Assembly: GCA_965198485.1 (NCBI GenBank)
Contig: CBDAPQ010000005.1
Coordinates: forward strand, 62,001-126,000
DNA: 64,000 bases
Reading direction: 5' to 3'
From: RH-AL1 sp965198485
GTDB taxonomy: Bacteria; Pseudomonadota; Alphaproteobacteria; Rhizobiales; Beijerinckiaceae
The notes below the pieces were generated by a model. The model ran no database searches. It worked only from the letters and a program-made list of their open reading frames with translations, and was not told the DNA's origin. Positions 27,593-35,321 of the stretch are shown here, in pieces. The position numbers and the translations under genes were made by a program. Positions within the stretch are counted from its first letter, which is position 1; every line of letters begins with the position of its first letter.

Positions 27593-28504
27593 ATGAGCAC
27601 ACCGCCTTTTCCCGCGATCTTCGGTCACCCGCCCGCCGCCCTCGCCCCGACGTCCGGAGGCGCCACGCAGCTGTCGCCCCTCGTTCCGGGCGCCACCGCG
27701 CTGGCGGATCTCGCGCCGGGCGCGCTCGCCAGCCTCGCCATGCTCGCCGTTCCCGGCACGATCGAGCGCCGCCACGACCTCGCGCTGGCGCTGCGCGCGC
27801 TGGCGCCCGGCGCGCCGTTCACGATCCTCGCCCCCAAGGACGCCGGCGGCTCGCGCCTCGCCGGCGAGCTGTCGGCCTTCGGCTGCAGCGTCGACGATCG
27901 GCCCAAGGCGCACCACCGCATCTGCAGCGGCGTGCGGCCCGATGCGCTGGACGGCGTCGACGCGGCGATCGAGGCCGGCGCGCCCCGGCTCGCGCCCGAG
28001 CTCGGCCTGTGGACGCAGCCCGGCGTGTTCAGCTGGGACAGGCTCGATCCCGGCACGGCGCTGCTGATGGAGACGCTGCCGCGCCTCTCCGGCAAAGGCG
28101 CGGACCTGGGCTGCGGCATCGGCGTGCTCGCCCATCCCGTGCTCGCCTCCGACAAGGTGACGGCGCTGGCGCTCATCGACATCGATCGCCGGGCCATCGA
28201 GGCCGCCCGCCGCAACGCCGCCGATCCCCGCGTCACGCACCTGTGGGCGGACGTCCGCGGCGTGGCCCTGGAGCGCCTCGACTTCGTGGTGATGAATCCG
28301 CCGTTCCACGCCGCCGGCGAGGAGGACAAGGGGCTGGGCGTCGCCTTCATCCAGAAGGCGGCCGCCGGCCTGCGCACCGGTGGCCACCTCTGGATGGTCG
28401 CCAACAAGCACCTGCCCTACGAGGCCGCGCTGAAGGCCGCCTTCAAACGCGTGAACCCGCTCGCCGAGGCGAACGGGTTCAAGGTGCTGTCGGCGGTGAA
28501 GTAG
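27593..28504 (+). CDS. RsmC-like class I SAM methyltransferase (16S rRNA G1207-type)
   Basis: A 303-residue protein with the two-domain layout of RsmC/RlmG: a degenerate N-terminal methyltransferase domain (about 1-130) and a functional C-terminal one with the SAM motif GADLGCGIGVLAHPVL, acidic motif LIDIDRRAIEAARRN and the catalytic N2-guanine motif VMNPPFH. RsmC methylates G1207 of 16S rRNA. VFSWDRLDPGTALLMETLP just before the SAM site is also RsmC-like (family version VFSRDGLDVGSQLLL). Confident as an RNA guanine-N2 methyltransferase; exact target inferred. Confidence 0.85.
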   Translation: MSTPPFPAIFGHPPAALAPTSGGATQLSPLVPGATALADLAPGALASLAMLAVPGTIERRHDLALALRALAPGAPFTILAPKDAGGSRLAGELSAFGCSVDDRPKAHHRICSGVRPDALDGVDAAIEAGAPRLAPELGLWTQPGVFSWDRLDPGTALLMETLPRLSGKGADLGCGIGVLAHPVLASDKVTALALIDIDRRAIEAARRNAADPRVTHLWADVRGVALERLDFVVMNPPFHAAGEEDKGLGVAFIQKAAAGLRTGGHLWMVANKHLPYEAALKAAFKRVNPLAEANGFKVLSAVK

Positions 28505-28509
28505 GAGCG

Positions 28510-28541
28510 CTACTTCAGCGAGGTCCTACTTCAGCGAGGTC
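28510..28541. repeat. Perfect 16-bp tandem duplication at the 3' end of the DUF4142 gene
   Basis: CTACTTCAGCGAGGTC occurs twice without spacer (28510-28525 and 28526-28541). The inner copy encodes the last codons and stop of the DUF4142 gene; the outer copy repeats them just beyond the stop. It looks like a replication-slippage duplication that leaves the protein unchanged. Confidence 0.9.
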
Positions 28542-29035
28542 TTGGCCTCGAGCTCGCCGATGTGGCGCTGCACGATCTTGAAGGTCTCGGCGGCGAAGCT
28601 CTTCAGCATCGGGTTCGAGCCCTCCTTCGATTCCTTGAGGAAGGCGGCGCCGTCGCCGGCGTGGACCTTCTTCATGTCGGAGAGGTACTTGGAATCGAAG
28701 GCGGCACCCGACAGCGTGCTGATCTTGTCGTACTGCGCCTGGAACTCGGACGTCAGCTTGTCGGGCACCGGAATGCCGGCATCCTTGGCGGCGGCGGCGA
28801 GCTTGTCGCCGACGAGCTGGTGGTCATGGGCCTCGGTGTTGCCCTGGTCCTTGATGTCCTGCGACGAGCCCTTGGTCTCGGCGAGCTTGCCCAGCATGAC
28901 CTCGTACATGCCGCCGGGGCCGACGGTGTCGACGAACGTCTTGTCCTGCGCCGACGGCGCGGCCTGGGCTGGCACTATGGCGGCGAGGCCGGTCGAGGCG
29001 AGAACGAAGGGGAAAACGAAAGTGGCGATCTTCAT
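28526..29035 (-). CDS. DUF4142 domain protein, exported
   Basis: A 169-residue exported protein: signal peptide (residues 1-25, ending VPAQA) then a four-helix ferritin-like DUF4142 domain with FVDTVGPGGMYEVMLGKLAE and VHAGDGAAFLKESKEGSNPM, and the closing FKIVQRHIGELEAKT. DUF4142 proteins are periplasmic and often stress- or nodulation-linked in rhizobia (group with the outer-membrane protein NolX-like 'predicted outer membrane protein' annotations), but biochemical function is unknown. Ends in the tandem duplication noted separately. Confidence 0.85.
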   Translation of the reverse strand: MKIATFVFPFVLASTGLAAIVPAQAAPSAQDKTFVDTVGPGGMYEVMLGKLAETKGSSQDIKDQGNTEAHDHQLVGDKLAAAAKDAGIPVPDKLTSEFQAQYDKISTLSGAAFDSKYLSDMKKVHAGDGAAFLKESKEGSNPMLKSFAAETFKIVQRHIGELEAKTSLK

Positions 29036-29126
29036 GATGCGGACTCCTGTGGTCGCATCGCATCAATGCCGCAGGCGTCTCTTTTGATGCATCGCACTCG
29101 ATCGTGTCGCAAAGGATCGAGCGGGA

Positions 29127-29414
29127 TCAATCGGCACCGGACTCGCCGTCGGCGACGACCTCGTCCGCGGCGACGGCTTCGGTGCGGAAGTAGGGCTCGA
29201 CCTTGCCCTTGAGCTTGATCGTCATCTGCTCGCCCTTGCGGGTCTTGGCGTTGCCGGCGGCGAGGCGCACCCAGCCTTCGCTCACGCAATATTCCTCGAC
29301 GTTGGTCTTCTCGGCGCCGTCGAAGCGCACGCCGATGCCGCGCTCGAGCATGGCCTCGTCGTAGAACGGGCTCTTGGGGCTGGAGGCGAGGCGGTCGGGG
29401 GGCATTTCGGTCAT
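29127..29414 (-). CDS. DUF3297 family protein
   Basis: A 95-residue protein matching the small DUF3297 family: PPDRLASSPKSPFYDEAMLE, RGIGVRFDGAEKTNVEEYC and GWVRLAAGNAKTRKGEQMTI. The last 20 residues are acidic. Start at 29414 (MTEMPPDRL). Function unknown; the family is conserved in alpha- and gammaproteobacteria as a single-copy cytosolic protein. It diverges from irr. Confidence 0.88.
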   Translation of the reverse strand: MTEMPPDRLASSPKSPFYDEAMLERGIGVRFDGAEKTNVEEYCVSEGWVRLAAGNAKTRKGEQMTIKLKGKVEPYFRTEAVAADEVVADGESGAD

Positions 29415-29611
29415 GGATCTTGCGATGTCGAAGGGAACGCGGACGCGGTCTCGTAGGCGAAGGCCGCCCGGCGCGCAATCGCCTGGCACGACCTGGCGCC
29501 GGGCACCCTTGTCGGATCCGCCCGCGATCCTGTATACGGATGTTTGATCAAGCGGCGGGCGGTCCCCGCCGTGACCGCGGCCGGGCCTTCGCGTGCCCGA
29601 AGAAGGACGTG

Positions 29612-30130
29612 ATGACCGAGTTCGCCAAGACGGAGTTCGCCAAGACGGAGACCGCGAAGATCGAGCGCCGCGCGGAGAAGCGCGTCGACGCCTTCATGGC
29701 CGGCTGCCCCGTGCATGCGCTTCGCGGCAAGCTGAAGGACGCCGGCCTGCGCCCGACTCGCCAGCGCATGGCGCTGGGCCTGCTGCTGTTCGCCAAGGGC
29801 GACCGTCACCTGACGGCGGAAAAGCTCTACGAGGAGGCGCAGGAACTGCGTGTGCCGGTGTCGCTGGCGACCGTCTACAACGGCCTCCACGTCTTCACCG
29901 AAGCCGGGCTGCTGCGCGAGGTCGCGGTCGACGGCACGAAGGTCTACTACGACACCAACGTCAGCGATCACCATCACTTCCTGCTCGAGGGCACGAACAT
30001 GCTGATCGACATTCCGGCGCTGTCGATCGACCGCAGCGTGGTGCCCGACCTGCCCGAAGGCATGGAGATCGCCGCCATCGACGTCGTGGTGCGGCTGCGG
30101 CCGACCAAGACCGGCAAGAAGGCCAGCTGA
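29612..30130 (+). CDS. irr: Iron response regulator Irr (Fur family)
   Basis: A 172-residue Fur-superfamily regulator of the Irr type, the haem-responsive global iron regulator of Rhizobiales. Winged-helix DNA-binding part: GLRPTRQRMALGLLLFAKGD, LTAEKLYEEAQEL and VSLATVYNGLHVFTEAGLLRE. The regulatory part has the histidine cluster SDHHHFLLEG used for haem/metal binding. A Cys-Pro at residues 32-33 (AGCPVHALRG) is in the position of the haem regulatory motif of Bradyrhizobium Irr. In iron limitation Irr represses haem and iron-storage genes. Start ATG 29612; no classical ICE palindrome was seen nearby. Confidence 0.9.
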   Translation: MTEFAKTEFAKTETAKIERRAEKRVDAFMAGCPVHALRGKLKDAGLRPTRQRMALGLLLFAKGDRHLTAEKLYEEAQELRVPVSLATVYNGLHVFTEAGLLREVAVDGTKVYYDTNVSDHHHFLLEGTNMLIDIPALSIDRSVVPDLPEGMEIAAIDVVVRLRPTKTGKKAS

Positions 30131-30178
30131 GGCTCGACGCCTTCCCCGCACGCGGCGCCGTCCTTGCACGGCCGCCGA

Positions 30179-31570
30179 ATGACCGACGACGCCACCTCTG
30201 ACATTTCGTCTCGACCTCCGCTCTCGACCTCGCTGCGCGGACGCCACGTCTCCATGATCGCGCTCGGCGGCGTCATCGGCGCCGGGCTGTTCGTCGGAAG
30301 CGGTGCCGCGATCCTTTCCGCCGGCCCGGTCGTCGTGGCGAGCTACGCCATCGCCGGTACGCTCGCCGTGCTGGTCATGCGCATGCTGGGCGAGATGGCG
30401 GTGGCGCGGCCGGGGCTCGGCTCCTTCAACGCCTACATCCGTCTGGGCCTCGGTCCGCGCGCCGCCTTCGTCTCCGGCTGGCTGTACTGGTACTTCTGGA
30501 TCACCGCGGTCGGTGCCGAGACCATCGCCGGCGCCACGCTGCTGGCCGAATGGGTCCACCTGCCCGTCCCCGTGCTCGGGCTGGGACTGGTGGCGCTGCT
30601 CACCGCCTCCAACCTCTTCTCGGTGCGCTCCTATGGCGAGTTCGAGTTCTGGTTCTCGGCCCTCAAGGTCGTGGCCATCGTCGCCTTCGTCCTCGTCGCC
30701 GGCACCCACGTGGCGCTTCATGCCGGCGCCGCCTCGCAAATCCTGTTCGGCCACGGCGGTCTCGCGCCGAAAGGCTGGCTCGCGGTGCTCGGCGCCATCC
30801 CGACGGTGATCTTCTCGCTGACCGGGACCGAGATCGCCTCCATCGCCGCCGCGGAGTCGGACGATCCCGCCGGCAACGTCGCCAAGGCCTCGCGCACCGT
30901 GGCCCTGCGCATCACGATCTTCTACGTGCTCTCCGTCGCGCTGATCGTGGCGATTGTGCCGTGGTCCTCGCTGCAGTCCGGCCACTCGCCCTTCGTCGCG
31001 GCGATGGCCGCCGTGGGCATCCCCGACGCCGCCGGGCTGATGCAGGCAATCATCCTTGTGGCCGTGCTGTCCTGCCTCAACTCAGGGATCTACGTGACCT
31101 CCCGCGTGCTGCGCGAACTGGCCGAGAACGGCGACGCGCCGCGCGCGCTGGTGGCCCTCGACGCCCACCGGGTGCCAACGCGCGCCATCCTGCTCGCCGC
31201 CGCCGCCGGCTTCGCCGCTGCGATCGCCTCGATGGTCTCGCCCGGCGTCATCTTCGCCTTCCTGCTCGCGACCTCCGGCGCGGTGGTGCTCGTCGTCTAC
31301 CTCCTCATCGCGCTGGCGCAGATCCGCTCGCGCGCCGGCAACCAACGCCCTGCAGCTTTCCGCATGTGGCTGTTCCCGTGGCTCAGCTGGGCCACGATCG
31401 CCGGCATCGCGCTCGTCTTCGTCGCCATGGCGGCGCTGCCCGAGTCGCGCCTGCAGCTCCTCGCCAGCACCCTCAGCGTGGCGGTCGCGGGCGGCGCGGC
31501 TCTGCTCGTCTATCGCGGACGTCAAGCGGGCTCTTCGACGGCGATTGTACGTCGTGCCGGACGCGCGTAA
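30179..31570 (+). CDS. Amino acid permease (APC superfamily, AAT type)
   Basis: A 463-residue carrier with 12 transmembrane helices. The N-terminal APC signature is clear: LRGRHVSMIALGGVIGAGLF followed by GSGAAI, and then YAIAGTLAVLVMRMLGEMAV and the SLTGTEIASIAAAESDDPA consensus. It is closest in pattern to the GABA/phenylalanine/proline-type AAT permeases. Start at ATG 30179 rather than the TTG at 30164. It lies 48 bases after irr, so read-through or iron-linked control is possible but unproven. Substrate unknown. Confidence 0.88.
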   Translation: MTDDATSDISSRPPLSTSLRGRHVSMIALGGVIGAGLFVGSGAAILSAGPVVVASYAIAGTLAVLVMRMLGEMAVARPGLGSFNAYIRLGLGPRAAFVSGWLYWYFWITAVGAETIAGATLLAEWVHLPVPVLGLGLVALLTASNLFSVRSYGEFEFWFSALKVVAIVAFVLVAGTHVALHAGAASQILFGHGGLAPKGWLAVLGAIPTVIFSLTGTEIASIAAAESDDPAGNVAKASRTVALRITIFYVLSVALIVAIVPWSSLQSGHSPFVAAMAAVGIPDAAGLMQAIILVAVLSCLNSGIYVTSRVLRELAENGDAPRALVALDAHRVPTRAILLAAAAGFAAAIASMVSPGVIFAFLLATSGAVVLVVYLLIALAQIRSRAGNQRPAAFRMWLFPWLSWATIAGIALVFVAMAALPESRLQLLASTLSVAVAGGAALLVYRGRQAGSSTAIVRRAGRA

Positions 31571-31602
31571 GCTTTTGAAAAGAAATGATTGGAGGACATG
31601 CC

Positions 31603-31821
31603 ATGACAGCCGACAGCGCCGTACGCCTTCCCCGCGAGCGTTCCAGCGAGACCCGAGCGACCGGCCCCGCCAATCCCAAGCCGACGCAGCACCAGGAGGC
31701 GCCCGCAGCCGGCGCCCATGCCGCGAGCCACCTGATCAACGAGGACGCCACGCCCGGGGCCGGCGCGCTGCCGAGCCACGCGCACCGCTCCGGCAAGGAG
31801 GTCGACGGCGGCGCCGGCTAG
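31603..31821 (+). CDS. Small hydrophilic protein of unknown function (72 aa)
   Basis: A 72-residue ORF from the ATG at 31603 (MTADSAVRLPRERSSE), with GGAGG at 31591-31595 seven bases before the start. Pro/Ala/His-rich and lacking hydrophobic segments, so probably disordered (TQHQEAPAAGAHAASHLINE). I recognise no family. It ends in a hairpin shared with the converging glycosylase gene. Confidence 0.5.
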   Translation: MTADSAVRLPRERSSETRATGPANPKPTQHQEAPAAGAHAASHLINEDATPGAGALPSHAHRSGKEVDGGAG

Positions 31822-31872
31822 AGCAACGTCCACTGCGGACTTGCTTCACCGAAGAAAAACGGTGTTGCTCTA
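31819..31872. terminator. Bidirectional hairpin between converging genes
   Basis: Outer arms TAGAGCAAC (31819-31827) and GTTGCTCTA (31864-31872) are perfect complements, and inner arms CACCG (31847-31851) and CGGTG (31860-31864) close a loop containing AAGAAAAA. The element overlaps the stop codons of both converging genes, so it could end transcription from either side; on the minus strand the loop reads TTTTTCTT. Confidence 0.5.
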
Positions 31873-32667
31873 GTCGACCTGCACCTGGCAGGTGTCGCAG
31901 CAGAACACCTTGCGCGTCGCCAGGGCGAGCTGCCGGATCGGCCCACCGCAGCGCGGACAGGTCTTCTTCTTGAAGATGTTGGTGCGGGCGCCGTAGCGGC
32001 CCTTGCCGCGCTTGGTGCCCTCGCCCGCCCCTTCGACGGTGATGATCGCGCGCTCGGCCACTCCGAGGCGCAGCAGCGCCGCGGAATCCGCCCAGAACGC
32101 GTCGAACTGCTCGGCGGTGAGCGCCTTGCCCGGCGTCAGCGGGTGGAGGCCTTGCCGCCACAGGATCTCGGTGCGGTAGATGTTGCCGAGCCCGCTCATG
32201 ACCGCCTGGTCCATAACCAGCTGGCCGATCGGTGCGCGGCTCCTGGCGATCTTGGCCCAGGCGCGCTCGGATTCCGCATCGTCGCGCAGCACGTCGGGAC
32301 CGATGCGCCCCATCAGCGCGTCGACCTCGGCCCTGTCGAGCACCTCGCATTGGTTGGGGCCGTTGCAGTCGACGCAATGGGTGTCGCTCTCAAGGCGCAC
32401 CCGCACCAGCCCGCGCGGCTCGGCCGCCGGCACCTTCACGCTGCGGAACTTGCCGAACAGGCCGAGGTGGATGTGCAGCGTGTCGCCGCCGGCGAAGCGG
32501 TAGAACAGGTGCTTGCCGCAGGCCTCGACGCTCATGCAGCGGCGCCCGTCGAGCAGCGCGGCGCCTTCCATGAAGCGCCCCTGCGGCGAGGACACCTTGA
32601 GCACCTTGCGCTTGAGCATCGGCGTCTGGTCGAGCGCCTGGCGGTGGATGGAATGGCCTTCGGGCAC
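31870..32667 (-). CDS. Fpg/Nei family DNA glycosylase (endonuclease VIII type)
   Basis: A 265-residue base-excision repair enzyme. The N-terminal catalytic Pro-Glu is intact (MPEGHSIHR), the version seen in Nei2-type proteins. The helix-two-turn-helix region reads VMDQAVMSGLGNIYRTEILW, with the invariant Asn. The C-terminal zinc finger CPRCGG...CDTCQ is complete. These enzymes remove oxidised pyrimidines and nick the backbone by beta,delta-elimination. An extra CVDCNGPNQC element sits near residue 97-107. Start MPEG is forced by the mechanism. Confidence 0.92.
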   Translation of the reverse strand: MPEGHSIHRQALDQTPMLKRKVLKVSSPQGRFMEGAALLDGRRCMSVEACGKHLFYRFAGGDTLHIHLGLFGKFRSVKVPAAEPRGLVRVRLESDTHCVDCNGPNQCEVLDRAEVDALMGRIGPDVLRDDAESERAWAKIARSRAPIGQLVMDQAVMSGLGNIYRTEILWRQGLHPLTPGKALTAEQFDAFWADSAALLRLGVAERAIITVEGAGEGTKRGKGRYGARTNIFKKKTCPRCGGPIRQLALATRKVFCCDTCQVQVD

Positions 32668-33021
32668 CGGCGGTCTCGTGGGCGGTCGGAGCCGCGCGCC
32701 ATGTCACGAAAGCCGCTCGCAAGCCAGCGGCGAAGGTGACGCGGGCGGAACGCTCGGCCGGCCGACGCTTGGTGCCGTGACGTCGTACGGGTGGCCGTTG
32801 CCGACCGTCGCGTCGGCGCCACCGGGCGACGATCCCGGGCATCATCCTCTTCAAGGAAGCGGCGACGGCGCTCCGCCTCGGCAGCCTCGCCCTGGTGATC
32901 TCGCCCTGGTGGTCTCGCCCTGGTGGTCTCGCCCTGGCAATCGTGGGAATCGCTGGGCTGAAGACGGCGGGATGGTGGGAAGGCACATGTCCCGGCTATG
33001 CTCGACGGGCGTATGAGCCCC
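32668..33021. other. Intergenic region with short tandem repeat
   Basis: About 350 bases between the glycosylase (leftward, starting at 32667) and the end of the MocR gene. It holds the tandem repeat listed separately and otherwise nothing recognisable. It must contain the glycosylase promoter. Confidence 0.4.
32887..32942. repeat. 14-bp tandem repeat, four copies
   Basis: Four successive 14-base units: TCGCCCTGGTGATC, TCGCCCTGGTGGTC, TCGCCCTGGTGGTC and TCGCCCTGGCAATC. The two middle copies are identical; the outer copies differ by one and two bases. It lies in non-coding DNA and, not being a multiple of three, is unlikely to be coding. Confidence 0.9.
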
Positions 33022-34404
33022 TCACAGGTAGCTCGAGCTCATCGCCGGCTCGGCCTCGAGCGTGTCCGCCATGAACTCCAGCGCCGTGCGCACCCGCTCG
33101 CGCGAGGCCGGACCCCCGAGGCACACGCGCACGTGCTCGTCGGGCTCGCCCGCCACGACGAAGGCGTCGCTGGCCACGACGCCGATGCCGGTCGCGCGCA
33201 TGTGGCCGATGAAGGCCGAGCGCGTCCATGGCTTCGGCAGCGGCACCCAGAGGTGGAACGAGAGCGGATCGGCACGGAAGGAGCCGGCCGGCAGGATCGA
33301 CGCGGCGAGCTTCTGCCGCGCGCCGGTCTCGGCGCGGATGAAGCGCAGGATCATGTCGGCGGTGCCGTCCTCGATCCAACGCGTCGCCAGGGCCACCGTG
33401 AGAGGCGAGGCCATGACGTTGGCCGCCCGCAACGCCGCGGCGAACGGCCAGCCCGAGCGCGCGTCCGGCGCCACCACGTAGGCGGCGCGCAAGCCGGCGC
33501 CGATGCATTTGGCAAGGCCGGCGATGTGCCAGGTGAGCTCCGGCGCGAAGGTGGCGAGCGGATGCACGCCGCCCGTCGGGATGAAGCCGTAGGCGTCGTC
33601 CTCGACGATCGGCAGGCCATGGTGCCGCGCCATGGCGGCGACGGCCTCGCGCCGCGCCGCCGGCATCGTCAGCGTGGTCGGGTTCTGCAGCGTCGGGTTG
33701 AGGTACAGCGCCTTGGGCGCCCGCGTCCGACACGCCGCGTCGAGCGCGTCGGGGTCGATGCCGCTGGCGTCCATCGGCAGGCCGACGAGCTCGACCCCGA
33801 GCTGCGCGGCGATGGAGCGGACGCCGGGATAGGTGATCGCCTCGCACAGCACGCACTCGCCGGCGCGCGCCAGCATCGAGAGGACGGCGTGGATCGCGGG
33901 ATGGGCGCCGGGCGTCACGAAGACGCGCTCCTGCTTGGGCACCAGGGCGCGCCGCCCGAGCCAGGCCGAGGCGGCCTCCTTGTCGGCGCGGCTGCCGCCG
34001 AACCCCTGGTAGCGCAGCAGCCCGACGAGGTCGAGGGCGACGTCGGCGAGGCCGTCGCGCATGCGCATCACGAGATCGGCGTCGGAGGGTTCGGGCGGTA
34101 GATTCATCGACAGGTCGACGATGTCGCCCTCCTGACCGCCGCGCACCACGCGGGCGGCTTTGGCGCCGCGCACGAACGTGCCCTGGCCGACGCGCGACTC
34201 AATGAGGCCGCGCCGCTGCGCCTCGACATAGCCGCGCGCCACGGTCGTGAAATCGATCGACAGCAGCTTGGCGAGCGTGCGCTGCGGCGGCAGCCGGTCG
34301 CCGCCCGACAGCCGCCCGCTCCTCACGTCGTCGGCGATGATATCTGCGATGGCGAGGTAGCGCGGCTTGGCGCTGCGGGAGAGATCGGGAGTCCAACCGT
34401 TCAT
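33022..34404 (-). CDS. MocR-type regulator (GntR domain fused to PLP aminotransferase fold)
   Basis: A 460-residue MocR/GabR-family regulator. Residues 1-80 are a GntR winged helix (YLAIADIIADDVRSGRLSGG, LPPQRTLAKLLSIDFTTVAR). Residues 100-460 are a fold-type I aminotransferase domain: SMNLPPEP, EAITYPGVRSIAAQLG, LNPTLQNPTTLTMPAARR, IVEDDAYGF (PLP Asp), and the lysine region WHIAGLAKCIGAGLRAAYVV. Such proteins sense PLP or an amine/amino acid by forming a Schiff base. It is divergent from the Nit1C cluster across 328 bases, which makes that cluster its most likely target. Start ATG at 34404. Confidence 0.88.
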   Translation of the reverse strand: MNGWTPDLSRSAKPRYLAIADIIADDVRSGRLSGGDRLPPQRTLAKLLSIDFTTVARGYVEAQRRGLIESRVGQGTFVRGAKAARVVRGGQEGDIVDLSMNLPPEPSDADLVMRMRDGLADVALDLVGLLRYQGFGGSRADKEAASAWLGRRALVPKQERVFVTPGAHPAIHAVLSMLARAGECVLCEAITYPGVRSIAAQLGVELVGLPMDASGIDPDALDAACRTRAPKALYLNPTLQNPTTLTMPAARREAVAAMARHHGLPIVEDDAYGFIPTGGVHPLATFAPELTWHIAGLAKCIGAGLRAAYVVAPDARSGWPFAAALRAANVMASPLTVALATRWIEDGTADMILRFIRAETGARQKLAASILPAGSFRADPLSFHLWVPLPKPWTRSAFIGHMRATGIGVVASDAFVVAGEPDEHVRVCLGGPASRERVRTALEFMADTLEAEPAMSSSYL

Positions 34405-34732
34405 GAAGTGCCTTTCGCAGCCTCCGCCTGCAAAACCCAATCCATGATTGACTGGACATTGTTGCATCCTCGCTGCGGACCTTTGCTGTGATGCGGCACG
34501 AACAGGAGCGCTGCCACGTCAGGTCCGGCACCTTGCGAAGGACGGAATAGAGGCGAGACGCACACCTTGAAGGCAATTTGCCTTCCCAGCAACAAATCCT
34601 AGTTGACTGTATAATTGACCGTATAGGCCGACGGTTCGGTGGGGCTGTTGCGGCACGGCGCTGTTGGCACATCCGTTGCCACGGCCAATCTATCCCACAC
34701 GTCGTCGGGACCTTGCAAAGAAGGATTCGCCC
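34405..34732. promoter_or_regulatory. Divergent promoter region of mocR and the Nit1C cluster
   Basis: A 328-base gap, relatively AT-rich for this genome, that must drive both mocR leftward and the nitrilase cluster rightward. It holds three similar half-sites with TTGACYG: one at 34448-34454 near mocR and two in tandem at 34603-34625. No confident -35/-10 pair was assigned; TATAAT at 34610-34615 lies inside the tandem site. Confidence 0.6.
34603..34625 (+). promoter_or_regulatory. Tandem 11-base direct repeat, candidate MocR operator
   Basis: TTGACTGTATA (34603-34613) and TTGACCGTATA (34615-34625) are identical at 10 of 11 bases and repeat with a 12-base period, about one helical turn. MocR/GabR-type regulators typically bind direct repeats rather than palindromes. 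A third related site, TTGACTGGACA, is at 34448-34458 on the mocR side. Assignment to this regulator is inference from position. Confidence 0.5.
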
Positions 34733-35215
34733 ATGCCCGCGGTCACGATGCCAGCCCATAAGAAGGGCGATTTCCTGGTCGACTACGAGGACAAGAAGTT
34801 CGAGGACGTCAAAGCCCTCCCGGGCGAGAAGGCGCTCATCACCTTCCACACCGTCGCGTTCGAGGGCTCGATCGGCCTCGTCAACCTGCTCCAGGCCACC
34901 CGCATCCTGCGCAAGGGTTTCGAGACGAGCGTGCTGCTCTACGGTCCCGGCGTGACGCTCGGCCTGCAGCGTGGCTTCCCGACCCTCGGCGACGAAGCGT
35001 TCCCGGGCCATCTCGCGATGAACAAGCAGGTCGAGAAGTTCATGTCCGAGGGCGGCAAGGTCTACGCCTGCCGCTTCGCCCTGCAGGCGCTGTACGGCCA
35101 CGGCGAGCCGTCGCTGATCCCCGGCATCACGCCCATCAGCCCGCTCGACGTGCTCGACCTCATCCTCCTGCACCGCCGCGACAACGCGTTCATGCTGAAC
35201 ACCTGGACGCTCTGA
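34733..35215 (+). CDS. nitB: MSMEG_0572/Sll0783 family nitrogen-starvation protein (Nit1C NitB)
   Basis: A 160-residue protein of the conserved family named after MSMEG_0572 and Sll0783, found only as part of Nit1C clusters. Recognisable stretches: HKKGDFLVDYEDKKFEDVKA, LLQATRILRKGFETSVLLYG and GKVYACRFALQALYGHGE, with an overall DsrE/YchN-like alpha/beta look. Its biochemical role is not established; it is required or strongly linked to cyanide utilisation in the cluster. First gene of the operon, ATG at 34733. A hairpin separates it from the nitrilase gene. Confidence 0.88.
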   Translation: MPAVTMPAHKKGDFLVDYEDKKFEDVKALPGEKALITFHTVAFEGSIGLVNLLQATRILRKGFETSVLLYGPGVTLGLQRGFPTLGDEAFPGHLAMNKQVEKFMSEGGKVYACRFALQALYGHGEPSLIPGITPISPLDVLDLILLHRRDNAFMLNTWTL

Positions 35216-35237
35216 TACCGTCTGCCACAGAGCGGTT

Positions 35238-35270
35238 CCCGCCCTCCACTCAGGGCGGGGCCGACCTTTT
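35238..35270 (+). terminator. Intra-operon hairpin between nitB and the nitrilase gene
   Basis: Stem CCCGCCCT (35238-35245) / AGGGCGGG (35252-35259) with loop CCACTC, followed by GCCGACCTTTT. The weak T-run makes it a possible partial terminator or mRNA-stabilising element that would leave the first gene more abundant than the rest of the cluster. Confidence 0.5.
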
Positions 35271-35321
35271 CGCAAGGAGCTTCCTCTGCACGAGAGAGTG
35301 ATGCTCCAAAGGAGAGTGCCC

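Noticed and set aside
26076..27602. A 508-codon minus-strand frame opposite the AtoE-like carrier
   Set aside because: His/Arg/Asp/Gly-rich translation without any domain; the plus strand encodes continuous transmembrane family sequence.
32887..32942. Short CRISPR-like array
   Set aside because: The 14-base units are contiguous with no spacers, and no cas gene is present.
34603..34625. TTGACT...TATAAT as a sigma-70 promoter for the Nit1C cluster
   Set aside because: The TATAAT starts one base after TTGACT, far from the 17-base spacing; the strings are better explained as a direct repeat.
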